The notes: generated by a model from the letters alone, not told the origin. DNA of 47,121 nt from Planctomycetota bacterium (GCA_016209605.1 JACQVS010000010.1:1-47121); one strand, 5' to 3'. Positions 35,478 to 45,606 are shown, numbered from the stretch's first letter. Numbers and translations are program-made.

Positions 35478-35831
35478 AGTGTTTGGAATGATTGGGATTA
35501 TTCGCAGCGCCTCAAAAGGACTTATCTCGAGGGTCCGGCGGACCTGGTGATTGAGATCGTCAGCCCGGAAAGCCGCGAGCGCGATCGGGTGGAGAAATTT
35601 TACGAGTACGAGCGGGGCGGTGTGCGAGAGTACTGGATCCTTGACCCCGAGGAGAAGCGGGCCGAGTTTTACCGCCTCGGCGAAGATGGCAAGTACCTGG
35701 CTATTGCCGCCGGAGAGGATGGCATTTTCCGGAGCACGGTTCTGGAGGGCTTCTGGATCCAGGTGGACTGGCTCTTCCAGGAGCCGAAGCCGCCATTCCT
35801 GAGCATCCTGAAGGAGTGGAAAATCCTTTAA
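35478..35831 (+). pseudogene. Uma2 family nuclease, 5'-truncated
   Basis: The frame is open from a TGA at 35475 and encodes the C-terminal half of a Uma2/DUF820 protein. It has Y-L-E-G-P-A-D-L-V-I-E-I-V-S-P-E-S, R-D-R-V-E-K-F-Y-E-Y, and G-V-R-E-Y-W-I-L-D-P, which include the conserved PD-(D/E)XK-like E-I-V-S-P and E-K core. The N-terminal ~70-100 residues, with the first catalytic Asp, are missing, and no start codon fits. Intact family members have about 190 residues. Confidence 0.75.
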
Positions 35832-35904
35832 ATTCTTCGCCGACGCCGAGGCGCCAACCGTGATGCTCCAAAGGCGCACCATGATATCGTCCCCCGGCAA
35901 ATGA

Positions 35905-37575
35905 TCAGGTTTTTCGCGGCACCGGTTTGAGTCCTTCTGGCGTCACCCGGATGATTTGGACCAACAAGGATTGGTCCCGATTCCAGTTCATGTAAGCGCA
36001 CAGCACCAGGTTCGGTTCCACCTCCACCAGGCAGCCCATTCCCCAGAAGGCGTAATCGATCACCGTGCCCTCATCCCAGTTCAGCCCATGGTCGTGACTG
36101 AGGTTGATCGAATAATGAGGGTAGCGGTGCGCGCACAGAATCGCCCCGGATCGGGTGCGAATCATGGACTGCGCGTAGCCGGGGAAGGTGGCGCGCGCCG
36201 CCGCGTCGTAGGAAGCCCCGCCGTCGGAAGACCAGCACTGCCACATCATCGGGCTGTAGATGGGGCGGATCAGGACGGTGATGATGTTGCCGATCGCCAC
36301 TCCGGCCGGCTCGGTAAAATCCAGAGAGCCCGGAACGTCACCTCGCGGAGTGCCCGACCATTTGGTGCGGTCCAGTTCGATGGGCGCCGACCAGGTCTTG
36401 CCGTCATCGGCGCTGCGGATGGCGAAGGCTTTACAATGCGTCGCGCCCCACGTTCGGACGCTGGTGTATCTTCTCCCCTCCTTTTCAACGCCCCCGAGGA
36501 GAAAGCGGCTCAGCGAGCCATCTCCGGCTTCGACGAGGGGGCCATAAGGGACGAGGCCGGCAGGTTCAGCAGGCCAGTCGGGCGCGATCTTCGCTGGCTC
36601 CGGATCGGACCAGTTGTGGCCGTTGTCCGCGGAATCGGAGATCAAAATTTCGGGAACGGGTTTCTTGATCTGCTCCTGGGTGCGATAAACCATGACCATC
36701 AGCCGGCCTTTGGAAGTGCGGTACAGGGTGCTGCCGTAGTCCGTGAGGGGGCCGAGTTTCTCCGGCAGCGCCGCGGGCTGACTCCAGGTCTGCCCGCCGT
36801 CCCGCGAGCGAACGAGATGGCTGCCGGCGGCCAGAAGCACATCTCCATTCGGAGCCACGCATCCGGTGGGCATGTTCTCGCTGTTGAAACCGACGGTGAA
36901 TGAGTGGCTCGGAATCGGCGCGCTGTCTTTCCAGGCCGGCGCCTCGGCGCTGGCGCCGGAGATGCGGATGTTTCGGAAGAAATACCAGCCGTAGCCCGCC
37001 AGACCAACGCAACCGCTCTCGTGGGTGTTATCGGTCACGTCAATCGCCAGGCGCCCATCCACCCAGACGGTGATCTGGGGTCCCTTGGCCACGACGCGGA
37101 CCTTATACCAGCGGTCGGTCTCGCTGGGCACGCCGGGCACCCATCGAGCGGCGAGGTTGCGCAGGTAGCCGTCCCCTTCCACCTTCGCGAGGATCGCCCA
37201 GAAGTGCATCGCTCTCAACTGTTGCCCGCCCCAGGGGAAGTAAACGAGGTAGAAGTGGTTGGCGTCAGCCGCGCGGAGGATAAGCCCGGCGCTGCCCGAA
37301 CCGGTCTCGCGGTAGTTGGCGTTGAACTCGAACTCCGCCGTCAGGTCCTTGAATCCCTGCGCCCGGTAGAACGCGCGGCTGTGCAGGTTGCGCCGGTCCG
37401 GCGGGCGAATGACGCCTTCCACGTCCTCGGTCCAGGGCCCGCCCAGAAAACTCCACCCGCCGCCGTCGCCGATCTTCAGAGGGAGGGAGTCCTGGTTTGC
37501 TCGGGCCGTTCCCGATAGCGCCCAGACTGTCAGCGCCGCCATGCCGATGGCCAGCGCTGCCGGTGCTCTGTTCAT
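35905..37575 (-). CDS. Exported sialidase-like BNR protein with LamG/DUF1080-like N-terminus
   Basis: This 556-residue protein has a signal peptide at 1-26 (A-R-A-N). A concanavalin-like domain at ~35-205 has W-S-F-L-G-G-P-W, G-L-I-L-R-A-A-D, Y-K-V-R-V-V and V-W-V-D-G-R. A six-bladed sialidase-type propeller at ~220-550 has Asp boxes at 257-264 (S-R-D-G-G-Q-T-W), ~315-322 and ~388-395, and two more later (S-S-D-G-G, S-H-D-H-G-L-N-W). Family members are exo-glycosidases, but sialic acid as substrate is not shown: the arginine triad could not be identified. It is last gene of a six-gene minus-strand operon, 22 bp after the previous gene. Confidence 0.82.
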   Translation of the reverse strand: MNRAPAALAIGMAALTVWALSGTARANQDSLPLKIGDGGGWSFLGGPWTEDVEGVIRPPDRRNLHSRAFYRAQGFKDLTAEFEFNANYRETGSGSAGLILRAADANHFYLVYFPWGGQQLRAMHFWAILAKVEGDGYLRNLAARWVPGVPSETDRWYKVRVVAKGPQITVWVDGRLAIDVTDNTHESGCVGLAGYGWYFFRNIRISGASAEAPAWKDSAPIPSHSFTVGFNSENMPTGCVAPNGDVLLAAGSHLVRSRDGGQTWSQPAALPEKLGPLTDYGSTLYRTSKGRLMVMVYRTQEQIKKPVPEILISDSADNGHNWSDPEPAKIAPDWPAEPAGLVPYGPLVEAGDGSLSRFLLGGVEKEGRRYTSVRTWGATHCKAFAIRSADDGKTWSAPIELDRTKWSGTPRGDVPGSLDFTEPAGVAIGNIITVLIRPIYSPMMWQCWSSDGGASYDAAARATFPGYAQSMIRTRSGAILCAHRYPHYSINLSHDHGLNWDEGTVIDYAFWGMGCLVEVEPNLVLCAYMNWNRDQSLLVQIIRVTPEGLKPVPRKT

Positions 37576-37597
37576 TTCTTTCAAACTCCTTGCGGTG

Positions 37598-39961
37598 CTA
37601 TTCATCGGCCCGGGGCTGGATGGACCGGGCGCCGAGTTCTTGACCGCCAATCCGCTCGATCCAGCCGGCGGTCCAGGAGACCGCCTCGGGATCATCGGAG
37701 ATGGTCAGAAAGACCATGCCCTGAATGCGCCCGGCATGCGCCAGTTTCAGCGCCGCCTCGCACTGTCGCTGGAGCAGGTCGAGCGGCATGCGCCGTCCGC
37801 CGCCGTAGTCGTAAAGATACAGCCCCAGAACGATGGCTTTCCCGGGGAAGGAGCGTTCGCAGCGGGCGACGTTCTTCTCCAGTTCCATGATATCCTTGGC
37901 GTGCCACGTCCAGAGGTTGATGACGTCCAGTTCTTCGATGAGATCCCCGATGCCCGGACGGTTCAGGCTCATCGTATAAACCACGCCCCAGATCTTCACC
38001 GAGCGATACTTTTCGGGAAGCAATTCGCGGATATGGCGGATATGTTCCGGCTTGAATCCTTTATCCATGCCGAGGGTGCTCATATCGTCCAGGAGAACGC
38101 CCTCTATCTGAGGATAGCGGTCCGCCAATCGGCGGATCCGCGCCAGCCTGTCCCGATAGACAAACGGCGGTCCGCCTCCTTCACCGTCGGGGGCAATCTC
38201 CCAGACCAGCCGTTTGAACTCGGCAACCGGCCTGGCGAAAGCATCGGCCCGGTGGTCGTCGCCGGGCACTCCTTGTCCAGCCATCACGATGTTCGGCACG
38301 CCGAGCAAGAGCGCCCGTTGAGCGGGGCCGGCTCTGGCAAACGCAGCCAAGGTCTGCGCGCCATCCTCCGCCATTTCCGGATTCCCCCACACCCACATCA
38401 GGTCGCGAACCGCCATCGGCTTGCCCCTTGCTTTGGGGGGAACCACCTGGAAGGCATAGAGCCGCGCATTCTGGAGATGAAACCCGAACCGGACCACCTT
38501 CCCCTTGAGGGGTTCGAGGTCCCCATGAGCCTCCCAGCGGGGCTGCAGGCGCAATCCGTCCGCCGCCTTGAAAGCTACCGCTTCCCGCCGCGTGAAACCG
38601 GGCATCGGCTGGCCCGTTTCGTCGAGGACCTCCACGAGCAACTCCCCGTTTCGGGCGTCGGCGTTGATCTCCACCTGGCTCCCTTCCAGCGTGAACGGTT
38701 TGGTGACGACCGTGCCCGGTTCGGTCCTGGCCATCAAGCAGACGAAACCGTCCAGCCGCAGCGTCGCCAGCCCGATGGAGCATCCCCAGCGGGATTGACC
38801 TTCGCGGATGCGGTAGATGTCGTGCCGCTCCTTGCTACCGCTGTAATAGAGCCAGTGCTGATCCTGCCAGGTGACGATGCTGGGAGCCGGCTGCACCCAG
38901 TCCTTGTCGAAACTGCCATCCGGCCCGCGCGGGATGAGCGGTTTCTCGGCATAGACCCAGCTCAAGTCCCACATCGCGTCGCCTCGCATGGTGGCGATGT
39001 AGAAGTTCATGACGTCGCGCTCGTGCTTTTTTTGCAGGTCATACGGTCCCTCGCCCAGAGCGCCGGCCCATTCATAACACCACAACAGCCCGAAGTGGAC
39101 GCCTTCGTGAATCCAGCCGTTGAGGCTGTAAACCTGGCGCCGCTTGTATTCCCAGCGCCCCTCGCGGTCGAACTTCCACTCCCGCACGGTCTTCCAGGCG
39201 GCGGGATTCGTCTTGACATCGGGATTGATCATGTCGCGCGTGCCCCGGTTCTCCTCCAGCGTTCCAGCATACATACCCTGCCCGAAGTCCGTGCGCGTGT
39301 AAAGGCGATACACCCTGGCTTCCTCGTCCCACAACAGCTGGTTGATGGTATCGGCGGCGCGATGAGTGACCGGCTCGCCACGGTTGTAAGGCGTCCAGTG
39401 GAATCCGTCGGGCGAACCCGCCAGAGCCGCTTTCACACTCTCGTGGGCGTAAGCCGCCTTGTACCGGTGCGCTGGATCGGTCTCGTGAGGATCCAAAAAA
39501 CACGTCAAGCCTCTCGAGTCCACGATGTTGTTGTCCTTGCTCCCCGCATGTTCGTAAAAGCCCAAGTTTGGCTTGGTCCAGCGCAGCCCGTCTTCCGATT
39601 CGGCATAGCCGAAGAGCGTGTCGTTCATCTGATACCACATCCGGAATCGCCCGCCGTCCCGGAACACGGCTCCCAACCGGATGAGATCGGCGTTCTCCCA
39701 CGGTCTATCAGCCACGATCAGCGGTTTGCCGCCGTTGGCTTTGGTCACTCCTCCCAGTTCCCGACTGACGTTCGCGCGCTGAGCGACGATGTGGTCGTCC
39801 ACCAGCAGCTGCTTTTGGAAACCGATGGCCAAAGGTCGCTCCGGACTCGGTTCCTGGTCCGGCATGGCTGTGGCGAAGTGGCCAGCAAGCGGCCCCGCCG
39901 CCATGCTGAAGCCCACGATTCCGAGGGCCAGGAAACGATTCAGTTCACCGAAAGAGTTCAT
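37598..39961 (-). CDS. Exported two-domain glycosidase-like protein (propeller plus barrel)
   Basis: This 787-residue protein has an N-terminal signal (residues 8-28, with A-L-G-I-V-G-F). Residues ~45-430 resemble five-bladed GH43/GH32-type propellers: L-L-V-D-D-H, F-R-M-W-Y-Q-M, A-E-S-E-D-G-L-R-W, A-G-S-P-D-G-F-H-W and Y-Y-S-G-S. After a beta region to ~515, residues ~540-775 look like a TIM-barrel-like domain with G-V-L-L-D-D-M, V-I-N-L-W-T-W-H and V-L-G-L-Y-L-Y-D-Y-G. The combination is unfamiliar to me and may be a new multidomain architecture. ATG 39961 starts the signal; an in-frame start at 40012 is possible. The gap to the ABC permease gene is 51 bp, same strand. Confidence 0.7.
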   Translation of the reverse strand: MNSFGELNRFLALGIVGFSMAAGPLAGHFATAMPDQEPSPERPLAIGFQKQLLVDDHIVAQRANVSRELGGVTKANGGKPLIVADRPWENADLIRLGAVFRDGGRFRMWYQMNDTLFGYAESEDGLRWTKPNLGFYEHAGSKDNNIVDSRGLTCFLDPHETDPAHRYKAAYAHESVKAALAGSPDGFHWTPYNRGEPVTHRAADTINQLLWDEEARVYRLYTRTDFGQGMYAGTLEENRGTRDMINPDVKTNPAAWKTVREWKFDREGRWEYKRRQVYSLNGWIHEGVHFGLLWCYEWAGALGEGPYDLQKKHERDVMNFYIATMRGDAMWDLSWVYAEKPLIPRGPDGSFDKDWVQPAPSIVTWQDQHWLYYSGSKERHDIYRIREGQSRWGCSIGLATLRLDGFVCLMARTEPGTVVTKPFTLEGSQVEINADARNGELLVEVLDETGQPMPGFTRREAVAFKAADGLRLQPRWEAHGDLEPLKGKVVRFGFHLQNARLYAFQVVPPKARGKPMAVRDLMWVWGNPEMAEDGAQTLAAFARAGPAQRALLLGVPNIVMAGQGVPGDDHRADAFARPVAEFKRLVWEIAPDGEGGGPPFVYRDRLARIRRLADRYPQIEGVLLDDMSTLGMDKGFKPEHIRHIRELLPEKYRSVKIWGVVYTMSLNRPGIGDLIEELDVINLWTWHAKDIMELEKNVARCERSFPGKAIVLGLYLYDYGGGRRMPLDLLQRQCEAALKLAHAGRIQGMVFLTISDDPEAVSWTAGWIERIGGQELGARSIQPRADE

Positions 39962-40012
39962 GCGAGCCAGGTATTTTCGGATGGGGGTATTTGGGTTGTC
40001 AAGAGCGGTCAC

Positions 40013-40867
40013 TCAGCCCTTCAGCGCGCCGGCGGTGAGGCCTTCGATCATGAAGCGCTGGGCCAGGACATAGACGGCGATCAGCGGGGCGGAGACGATG
40101 GTCAAGCCGGCGAAGAGGAGCTGGTAGTCGGTGCTGTGGATCCCTTGAAAAGCGAGCAGGCCGCTGGGAACGGTGCGCAGGGACTCATCGTGGATGAAGA
40201 GAAAGGCCAGCAGGAACTCGTTCCACACCGAGAGCGCCGCGAGCACCGCCACCGAGGCGGCCGCCGGCAGGGCGAGGGGCAGGTAAATGTGAAAGAAGAC
40301 CGCCAGCGGCGAGGCGCCGTCGAGGGCGGCGCTTTCCCCCAGTTCCCGGGGGAGCGAGAGGAAGAAGGCCCGCAGGATGTAGACGGCGATGGGCAGCTCC
40401 ATGGCCATGTAAGGGAAGATGAGCGCCCAGCGCGTGTCGAGGAGGCCGAGCGCCTCGATGAGCAGGCGCAGGGGGATCAAGTACGCCTGCACGGGGAGGA
40501 TGAGCCCGATGAGGAACAGCGCCAGCGTCGCGTTCTGGCCGCGGAACCGCCAGCGCGCCAAGGCGTAGCCGGCGAAGCCGCCGAAAAGCACCGTTCCCGC
40601 GACGCTGGCGGCGGTCACGACGAGCGAGTTCCAGAAGTAGGCGCCGAACCGGGCTTCCTGGAAGGCGGCGATGAAGGGCTCCAGGACAAGCCGCTCCGGC
40701 GGCGCCCAGGGCTCGGAAAAGATCTTTTCCGCCGGCTTCATGGCGGAGAGCGCCATCCACAGGAAGGGGGCGAAGAAAGCGAGGGCCAGCCCCGCCATGA
40801 GGATCCAGCCGACGGCCTTGGCAATAAGAGCCCAGGGGCTGAGGGCGGGGCTAGGGCTCGGGGTCAT
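40013..40867 (-). CDS. Carbohydrate ABC transporter permease (MalG type)
   Basis: This 284-residue permease has six predicted helices. The EAA loop E-L-G-E-S-A-A-L-D-G-A-S-P near residues 195-207 contacts the ATPase. It is the second permease of the importer; its TGATG junction overlaps the first permease by 1 nt. ATG 40867 is used because the upstream frame is not homologous. Confidence 0.9.
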   Translation of the reverse strand: MTPSPSPALSPWALIAKAVGWILMAGLALAFFAPFLWMALSAMKPAEKIFSEPWAPPERLVLEPFIAAFQEARFGAYFWNSLVVTAASVAGTVLFGGFAGYALARWRFRGQNATLALFLIGLILPVQAYLIPLRLLIEALGLLDTRWALIFPYMAMELPIAVYILRAFFLSLPRELGESAALDGASPLAVFFHIYLPLALPAAASVAVLAALSVWNEFLLAFLFIHDESLRTVPSGLLAFQGIHSTDYQLLFAGLTIVSAPLIAVYVLAQRFMIEGLTAGALKG

Positions 40868-41766
40868 CAAAACTCCAGATGGGGCGCTTCTTTCTTCCGG
40901 CCCATGGCGATCTTCACGTACACGCCGGCGATGGCGCCGACGATGATCGTGAGCGCCAGCGCCATGGCGCAGCCGTAGCCGTAGTGTTTGAGCTCGAAGG
41001 CCTGCTGGACCAGCCAGGTGGGGACGATCTCGGTGATGTGGCCGGGGCCGCCGGACCGCCCGCCCAGGACGTAAAAGAGATCGAAGGCCTTGAAGGCGCC
41101 GGTGGCGCAGAGGAGTACGCACACCACCAGCACCTCGCGGAGGAGCGGCAGGGTGACGTGGACGAATCGCTTCCAGGCCGAGTCGGTCTCCAGGCGCGCC
41201 GCCTCGAGAAGCTCGCGGGGGATCCGTCCGAGGCCGGCTTGAATGAGGACGAGGAAGAAGCCGCAGTAGATCCAGCCGGAGACCATGGAGATGGCGGCGA
41301 GGGCAAAGCGGCGGTCGACAAGCCAGTCGACCTCCCCCGGCAGGCCCAAGGACGCCAGGGCGGCGTTGAAGAGGCCTCCATCGGCGCGCAGGATGAAGCG
41401 GAAGAGGAACCCCACCAGGACCAGCGGCAGAACCATGGGCGTGAAAAAAAGGATCCGGAAGGCGCCGCGCCCGGGAAAACGCCGGGCGAGGAGAAGAGCC
41501 AACGCCAGCGCCGTGCTGATCTCGAAAATCATGGACAGGAAGAGATAGATGAAGTTGTTGGCCAGGGCGCGGTGGAAGATGAAGTCATCGCGGAGCAAGG
41601 CCGTAAAGTTGGCCAGGCCGCACCAGCGCATCGGCTGCGGCCAGCTCCAGTCGGTGAAGGCGAGGAGGAAGGTCCCCAGGACCGGAACCGCCACGAATAG
41701 CCCGAAGATGAGGACCGCGGGGGCCAGGAAGAGGTAGGGGGCCGGATTGATTTTTTTGCCGCTCAT
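40867..41766 (-). CDS. Carbohydrate ABC transporter permease (MalF/UgpA type)
   Basis: This 299-residue permease has six predicted helices. The start N-P-A-P-Y-L-F-L-A-P-A is typical, and the EAA-like loop is L-L-E-A-A-R-L-E-T-D-S-A. It is partner of the MalG-type permease. An in-frame ATG at 41787, only 7 bp after the binding-protein stop, would add seven residues and cannot be excluded. Confidence 0.9.
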   Translation of the reverse strand: MSGKKINPAPYLFLAPAVLIFGLFVAVPVLGTFLLAFTDWSWPQPMRWCGLANFTALLRDDFIFHRALANNFIYLFLSMIFEISTALALALLLARRFPGRGAFRILFFTPMVLPLVLVGFLFRFILRADGGLFNAALASLGLPGEVDWLVDRRFALAAISMVSGWIYCGFFLVLIQAGLGRIPRELLEAARLETDSAWKRFVHVTLPLLREVLVVCVLLCATGAFKAFDLFYVLGGRSGGPGHITEIVPTWLVQQAFELKHYGYGCAMALALTIIVGAIAGVYVKIAMGRKKEAPHLEF

Positions 41767-41794
41767 GCTTTTCCGTTCCCGGCTCATCCCCCGG

Positions 41795-43123
41795 TCATCG
41801 CCTCGGCTCGAAGACCGCCACGTAGCGCTCCGCCTCCCGGAGCGCCTCCTCCGGCGAGCGGTTGCCGGCGAGCACCTGCTGCACCGCATCGAAAAAGGCC
41901 ATCCAGCCGGCCGGCGCGTAACCGGTGTCGGGAGGCGAAACCACTTTCGGCGCTTCTTTCAAAAGCTGGATCATGTCGCGGAGCGCCGGAATTTCGACGG
42001 CCTGGCGCGTTCCGGCGACCGGGCTCATGGCCCCTTCTGCCACCCAGGTTTTCTGGCGCTCGGGCTGGAAGAACTCCTTGAGGAACTGCCAGCTCAGCTC
42101 GGGGTCGCGGCTCTTCCTGCCGATCGAGAAGCCGGTGCAGACTCCCATGACGCTCCCCTGGCTCCCCCGGCCTCCGGGGATGGGCGGGGTGTTGAAAAAG
42201 CCGTAGCGGAACGTGCGCCCCTCGCTCGCCAGCTTGGCGAGGTCGAGGTTGAGCCAGTCGCCGTCTGGGATCATGGCGGCGCGGCCGGCGAGGAAATCGG
42301 CCTTGGCCTCATCCTCGGTCATGGATACGGCGCCGGGATTGAAGGCGCGGCGCCGCGCCAGGCCGGCGATCAGCTCCAGGGCCTCCCTCCAGCCGGGGGC
42401 GTCGAAGCGATGCTCCCGGCGGAGGGAAAAGGCGGCGTGGTACTCCTCCTCGCCGGCGATCCGGGAGGCCAGGTGGCCGGCCCAGTTCCCCACCATCCAC
42501 AGATCCTTGTTGCCGGCGACGATCGGCGCGATGCCGGCGGCTCGCAGGCGGTCGCAGAGCGCCTCGAACGCGGGCCAGTCGGCCGGCGGCCGCAGGGAGA
42601 GCCGGTCGAAGAGGTCGCGGTTGTAGAAGATCGCCACCGAGATGTTCAGGCGATGGGGGAGGAGGTGGGTTTTCCCTTCCCAGTCGGTGCCGATCCAGAC
42701 TTCCGGATAGAAATTCTCGCGGAAGCGGTCGCGCTCGAGGAAAGTCGAGAGCTCCATGGAAAAGCCGACCCGAGCATCGCGCTCCACCAGGTAGCCGCTC
42801 CACTGGAAGAAGAGGTCGGGGGAAACATCGCTGGAGAACAAGTTGAGGAGGCCGAACTTCTCGTAGTCATCATCGGCCATGACGATCTGGCGGACGTCGA
42901 CGCCGGCATGCCGCGCTTCGAAATCGCGCTCCATGGCATCCATCAGCTCGCGGGAGCGCCCTTCGGTCTGGGCGTGGGCGATGACGATCACCTTCCCGGC
43001 GCTGGAGGCGCCCGCCGCCGCGCTCAGCGCTCCGGCGGGATCCGCCCCCCGGCGGCAGGAGGCGAGGGGGCCGAGGAAAAGAGCCAGGAGAACGACCCGG
43101 AAGCTCTTTCGAAGGAGAGGCAT
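41795..43123 (-). CDS. Sugar ABC transporter substrate-binding lipoprotein (family 1)
   Basis: This 442-residue protein has a lipoprotein signal with lipobox L20-A-S-C23. The mature part is a family 1 solute-binding fold: D-L-F-F-Q-W near residue 104, A-I-F-Y-N-R-D-L-F, G-R-A-A-M-I-P-D-G-D-W and W-Q-F-L-K-E-F-F. It binds a mono- or oligosaccharide in the periplasm for the two permeases. The TGA of the E1 gene and this ATG overlap as TGATG at 43121-43125, so it is co-translated with that enzyme. No ATPase gene lies in the window; a shared MsmK/UgpC-type ATPase must be supplied elsewhere. Confidence 0.9.
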   Translation of the reverse strand: MPLLRKSFRVVLLALFLGPLASCRRGADPAGALSAAAGASSAGKVIVIAHAQTEGRSRELMDAMERDFEARHAGVDVRQIVMADDDYEKFGLLNLFSSDVSPDLFFQWSGYLVERDARVGFSMELSTFLERDRFRENFYPEVWIGTDWEGKTHLLPHRLNISVAIFYNRDLFDRLSLRPPADWPAFEALCDRLRAAGIAPIVAGNKDLWMVGNWAGHLASRIAGEEEYHAAFSLRREHRFDAPGWREALELIAGLARRRAFNPGAVSMTEDEAKADFLAGRAAMIPDGDWLNLDLAKLASEGRTFRYGFFNTPPIPGGRGSQGSVMGVCTGFSIGRKSRDPELSWQFLKEFFQPERQKTWVAEGAMSPVAGTRQAVEIPALRDMIQLLKEAPKVVSPPDTGYAPAGWMAFFDAVQQVLAGNRSPEEALREAERYVAVFEPRR

Positions 43124-45606
43124 CAAACCCCCAGGCGGTTTTCTCGCAAGATGGCCTCGGTGGAGCGGTCAGCGGCAGGCCGGTGGCCCGGCAGGGGCAT
43201 GATTTGCGTGTGGATGGCATCGAGGATCCACCCCGGCTGCGGGAAGAACTCTTCCTCCATTTCCGCCGAGGGGGTGATCCAGTTGCGGGCGCCGAGGACC
43301 GCCACCGGGGCGTCGAGGTCGTCGAAGGCGAGCTGGCTGATGGTCGAAGCCAGGGTGTGCATGAAGCTGGAGCGCTCGCAGGCGTCGCCGGCCACCAGGA
43401 TCTTGCCGGTCTTCCGGACCGATTCGAGGACCGGCTGGTAGTCGAAGGGGACCAGGCTGCGGGCGTCGATCAGCTCGGGCGAAACGCCGTACTGCTTCTC
43501 GAGCCGCTCCGCCGCCTCCAGGGCGCGGTAGAGGGTGGCGCCAATGGTCAGGATGGTGACGTCGCTGCCGGGCCGCTTTACTTCCGGAAGGCCAATGGGG
43601 ATGGTATAGTGCGCCGCCGGCACCCCTTCCGGGTGAAACCACTCGGTGACCCCGTAGAGGCGCTGGCTTTCGAAGAAGATCACCGGGTCGTTGCCGCCCA
43701 AGGCGGCGGCCATGAGCCCCTTGGCGTCCCGCGGCGTGGCGGGGAACACCACCTTCAAGCCCGGGATGTGGGCCACCAGGGCGCTCCAGTCCTGCGAGTG
43801 CTGCGCGCCGTACTTGCTGCCGACGGAGATGCGCGCCACCACCGGCATGCGCAGGAGGCCTCCGGACATGCCTTGCCATTTGGCGAGCTGGTTGAACAGC
43901 TCATCGCCGGCGCGGCCCATGAAGTCGGCGTACATCAGCTCGACGAGCGCCCGGCCGCCCTCGAGGGCGTAGCCGACGGCGGTTCCGATGATGGCCGCCT
44001 CGGAGATGGGCGCGTTGAAAAGGCGATGGTAAGGGAGGCTCTCGGTCATGCCGCGATAGACGGCGAAGGCGCCGTCCCAGTCGCGGTTCTCCTCGCCGTA
44101 AGCGACCAGGCGGCGGTCGTGGTAGAAGTGGTGAATGACCGCCTCGAAGATGCCATCTCGGAGGGAGACCGCCTGGTTCTCGCCGAGGCGCTTGCCGGTG
44201 GCGGGGTCGATCCCCGCGCGGCTCTTCCTGGCGATGGCCTTGGCGCGGCTGTTCTCCTCGAGCGGCTTGAGCACGCCGTCCGGCGGGATCCCCGGCAGCT
44301 CGGGCTCCTGCTCGTGGGAGAACATGAAGCGGGCGATGCCATCCGGATCTCCGGCGAGGTCGATCCGCGGCGAAAGCTGCAGGTCGACCCCCAGCCGGCA
44401 GATCCGCGACACGCGCCGGGCGGCCTCGCCGCGCACCGCCTCCAGGTCCGATTCGGCGGCGCAGCGGGCCTCGACCAGCTCGCGGCCGAAGAGGTTGATG
44501 GGATCGACGTCGCGCCACATCTGCACCTCGTCGCGCTCGCGGTAGGAGCCGGCGTCGCTGGGGGAGTGGCCGCTCTGGCGGTAGGTGATGATCTCGAGGA
44601 GGACGGGCCCCTCGCCCGCCTCCAGCACGGCGATCTTGCGGCGAAAGGCGTCGATCACCGCCAGCGGGTTGTTGCCGTCGATGGTCTCGGCGTGGAGGTT
44701 GAAGGGATTGAGGCCGGCGGCGATGGTCGCGAGGCGCTCGAAGCCCATGGTCTCGCCCCGGGTCTGGCCGCCCATGCCGTAGAAATTGTTCATGAAAGTG
44801 AAGATGACCTTCAGGCCGCCGCGGTAGGGCTCCTCCCAGAGGTTCCAGAGCTGGCCCATGGTGGCGAAGTTCATCGCCTCCCATACCGGGCCGCAGCCGG
44901 AGGAGGCGTCGCCGATATTGGCAATGGCGAAGCCGGGTTGCCGCAGGATCTTCTTGTACAGGGCGGAGCCCACGGCGATGTCGGCGCTGCCGCCGACGAT
45001 GGCGTTGTTGGGGTAAATGCCGAAGGGAGTGAAGAAGGCGTGCATCGAGCCGCCCATGCCGCGGTTGAAGCCGGTGGCGCGGCCGAATATTTCCGCCAGG
45101 AGGCCGTAGAGGAGATAATCCACCGCCAGCTCCTTCGTGCCCGCCGGCGCGCCGCTCGAGTTGATCGCGCGGAGGAGGTCTCCCTGGAAATACTCGCCCA
45201 TGATCCGCTCGAGGGCGCTTTCGGGGAGCTTGCGGATGGCGGCCAGCCCCTTGGCGATGATCTCGCCGTGGCTGCGGTGACTGCCGAAGATGTGGACCTC
45301 GGGGCCGAGGAGGAAGGCCTCGCCGGCGGCGGCGGCCTCCTGGCCGATCGAGAGATGCGCCGGACCCTTGTGGTCGTAGGCGATGCCCTGGTAGCTCCCC
45401 TGGCGCTTGATCTGGTCGAGCATGGTCTCGAACTCGCGGACGATGACCATGTCGCGGTAGATGCTTTGAGCCTCCGCGCGGCTCAGGTTTCCGGCCGCCA
45501 GCTCATCGGCCAGGCACTTCCGGTAGGCGTTGACCGGAATGCTGCCCAAGTCAATGACTTCCTGCCGGCGCACCTCGCCGGGAACGATCATCAATTTTTT
45601 AACCAT
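43123..45606 (-). CDS. Fused 2-oxoacid dehydrogenase E1 alpha/beta, thiamine-dependent
   Basis: This 827-residue enzyme joins both E1 subunits. The alpha part (~1-470) has [15 protein letters not shown], and the TPP/Mg motif G-D-A-S-S-G through F-M-N-N (~240-275). The beta part (~480-827) has [25 protein letters not shown] and [10 protein letters not shown]. It oxidatively decarboxylates a 2-oxoacid, passing the acyl group to a lipoyl E2, but no E2 or E3 gene is nearby. It is first gene of the operon with the sugar importer, so a ketose- or acetoin-like donor is possible. ATG 45606 gives the best N-terminus; ATG 45591 is in frame. Confidence 0.88.
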   Translation of the reverse strand: MVKKLMIVPGEVRRQEVIDLGSIPVNAYRKCLADELAAGNLSRAEAQSIYRDMVIVREFETMLDQIKRQGSYQGIAYDHKGPAHLSIGQEAAAAGEAFLLGPEVHIFGSHRSHGEIIAKGLAAIRKLPESALERIMGEYFQGDLLRAINSSGAPAGTKELAVDYLLYGLLAEIFGRATGFNRGMGGSMHAFFTPFGIYPNNAIVGGSADIAVGSALYKKILRQPGFAIANIGDASSGCGPVWEAMNFATMGQLWNLWEEPYRGGLKVIFTFMNNFYGMGGQTRGETMGFERLATIAAGLNPFNLHAETIDGNNPLAVIDAFRRKIAVLEAGEGPVLLEIITYRQSGHSPSDAGSYRERDEVQMWRDVDPINLFGRELVEARCAAESDLEAVRGEAARRVSRICRLGVDLQLSPRIDLAGDPDGIARFMFSHEQEPELPGIPPDGVLKPLEENSRAKAIARKSRAGIDPATGKRLGENQAVSLRDGIFEAVIHHFYHDRRLVAYGEENRDWDGAFAVYRGMTESLPYHRLFNAPISEAAIIGTAVGYALEGGRALVELMYADFMGRAGDELFNQLAKWQGMSGGLLRMPVVARISVGSKYGAQHSQDWSALVAHIPGLKVVFPATPRDAKGLMAAALGGNDPVIFFESQRLYGVTEWFHPEGVPAAHYTIPIGLPEVKRPGSDVTILTIGATLYRALEAAERLEKQYGVSPELIDARSLVPFDYQPVLESVRKTGKILVAGDACERSSFMHTLASTISQLAFDDLDAPVAVLGARNWITPSAEMEEEFFPQPGWILDAIHTQIMPLPGHRPAADRSTEAILRENRLGV

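Noticed and set aside
35905..37575. A confirmed sialidase
   Set aside because: Asp boxes define the fold only; the arginine triad and F/Y-R-I-P motif of sialidases were not found.
37388..40978. A 1196-codon open frame on the plus strand
   Set aside because: It lies antisense to the sialidase-like, propeller-barrel and permease genes, which have clear family motifs. In GC-rich DNA the opposite strand often stays open. Its translation is low-complexity Arg/Gly/His/Gln-rich with no recognisable domain.
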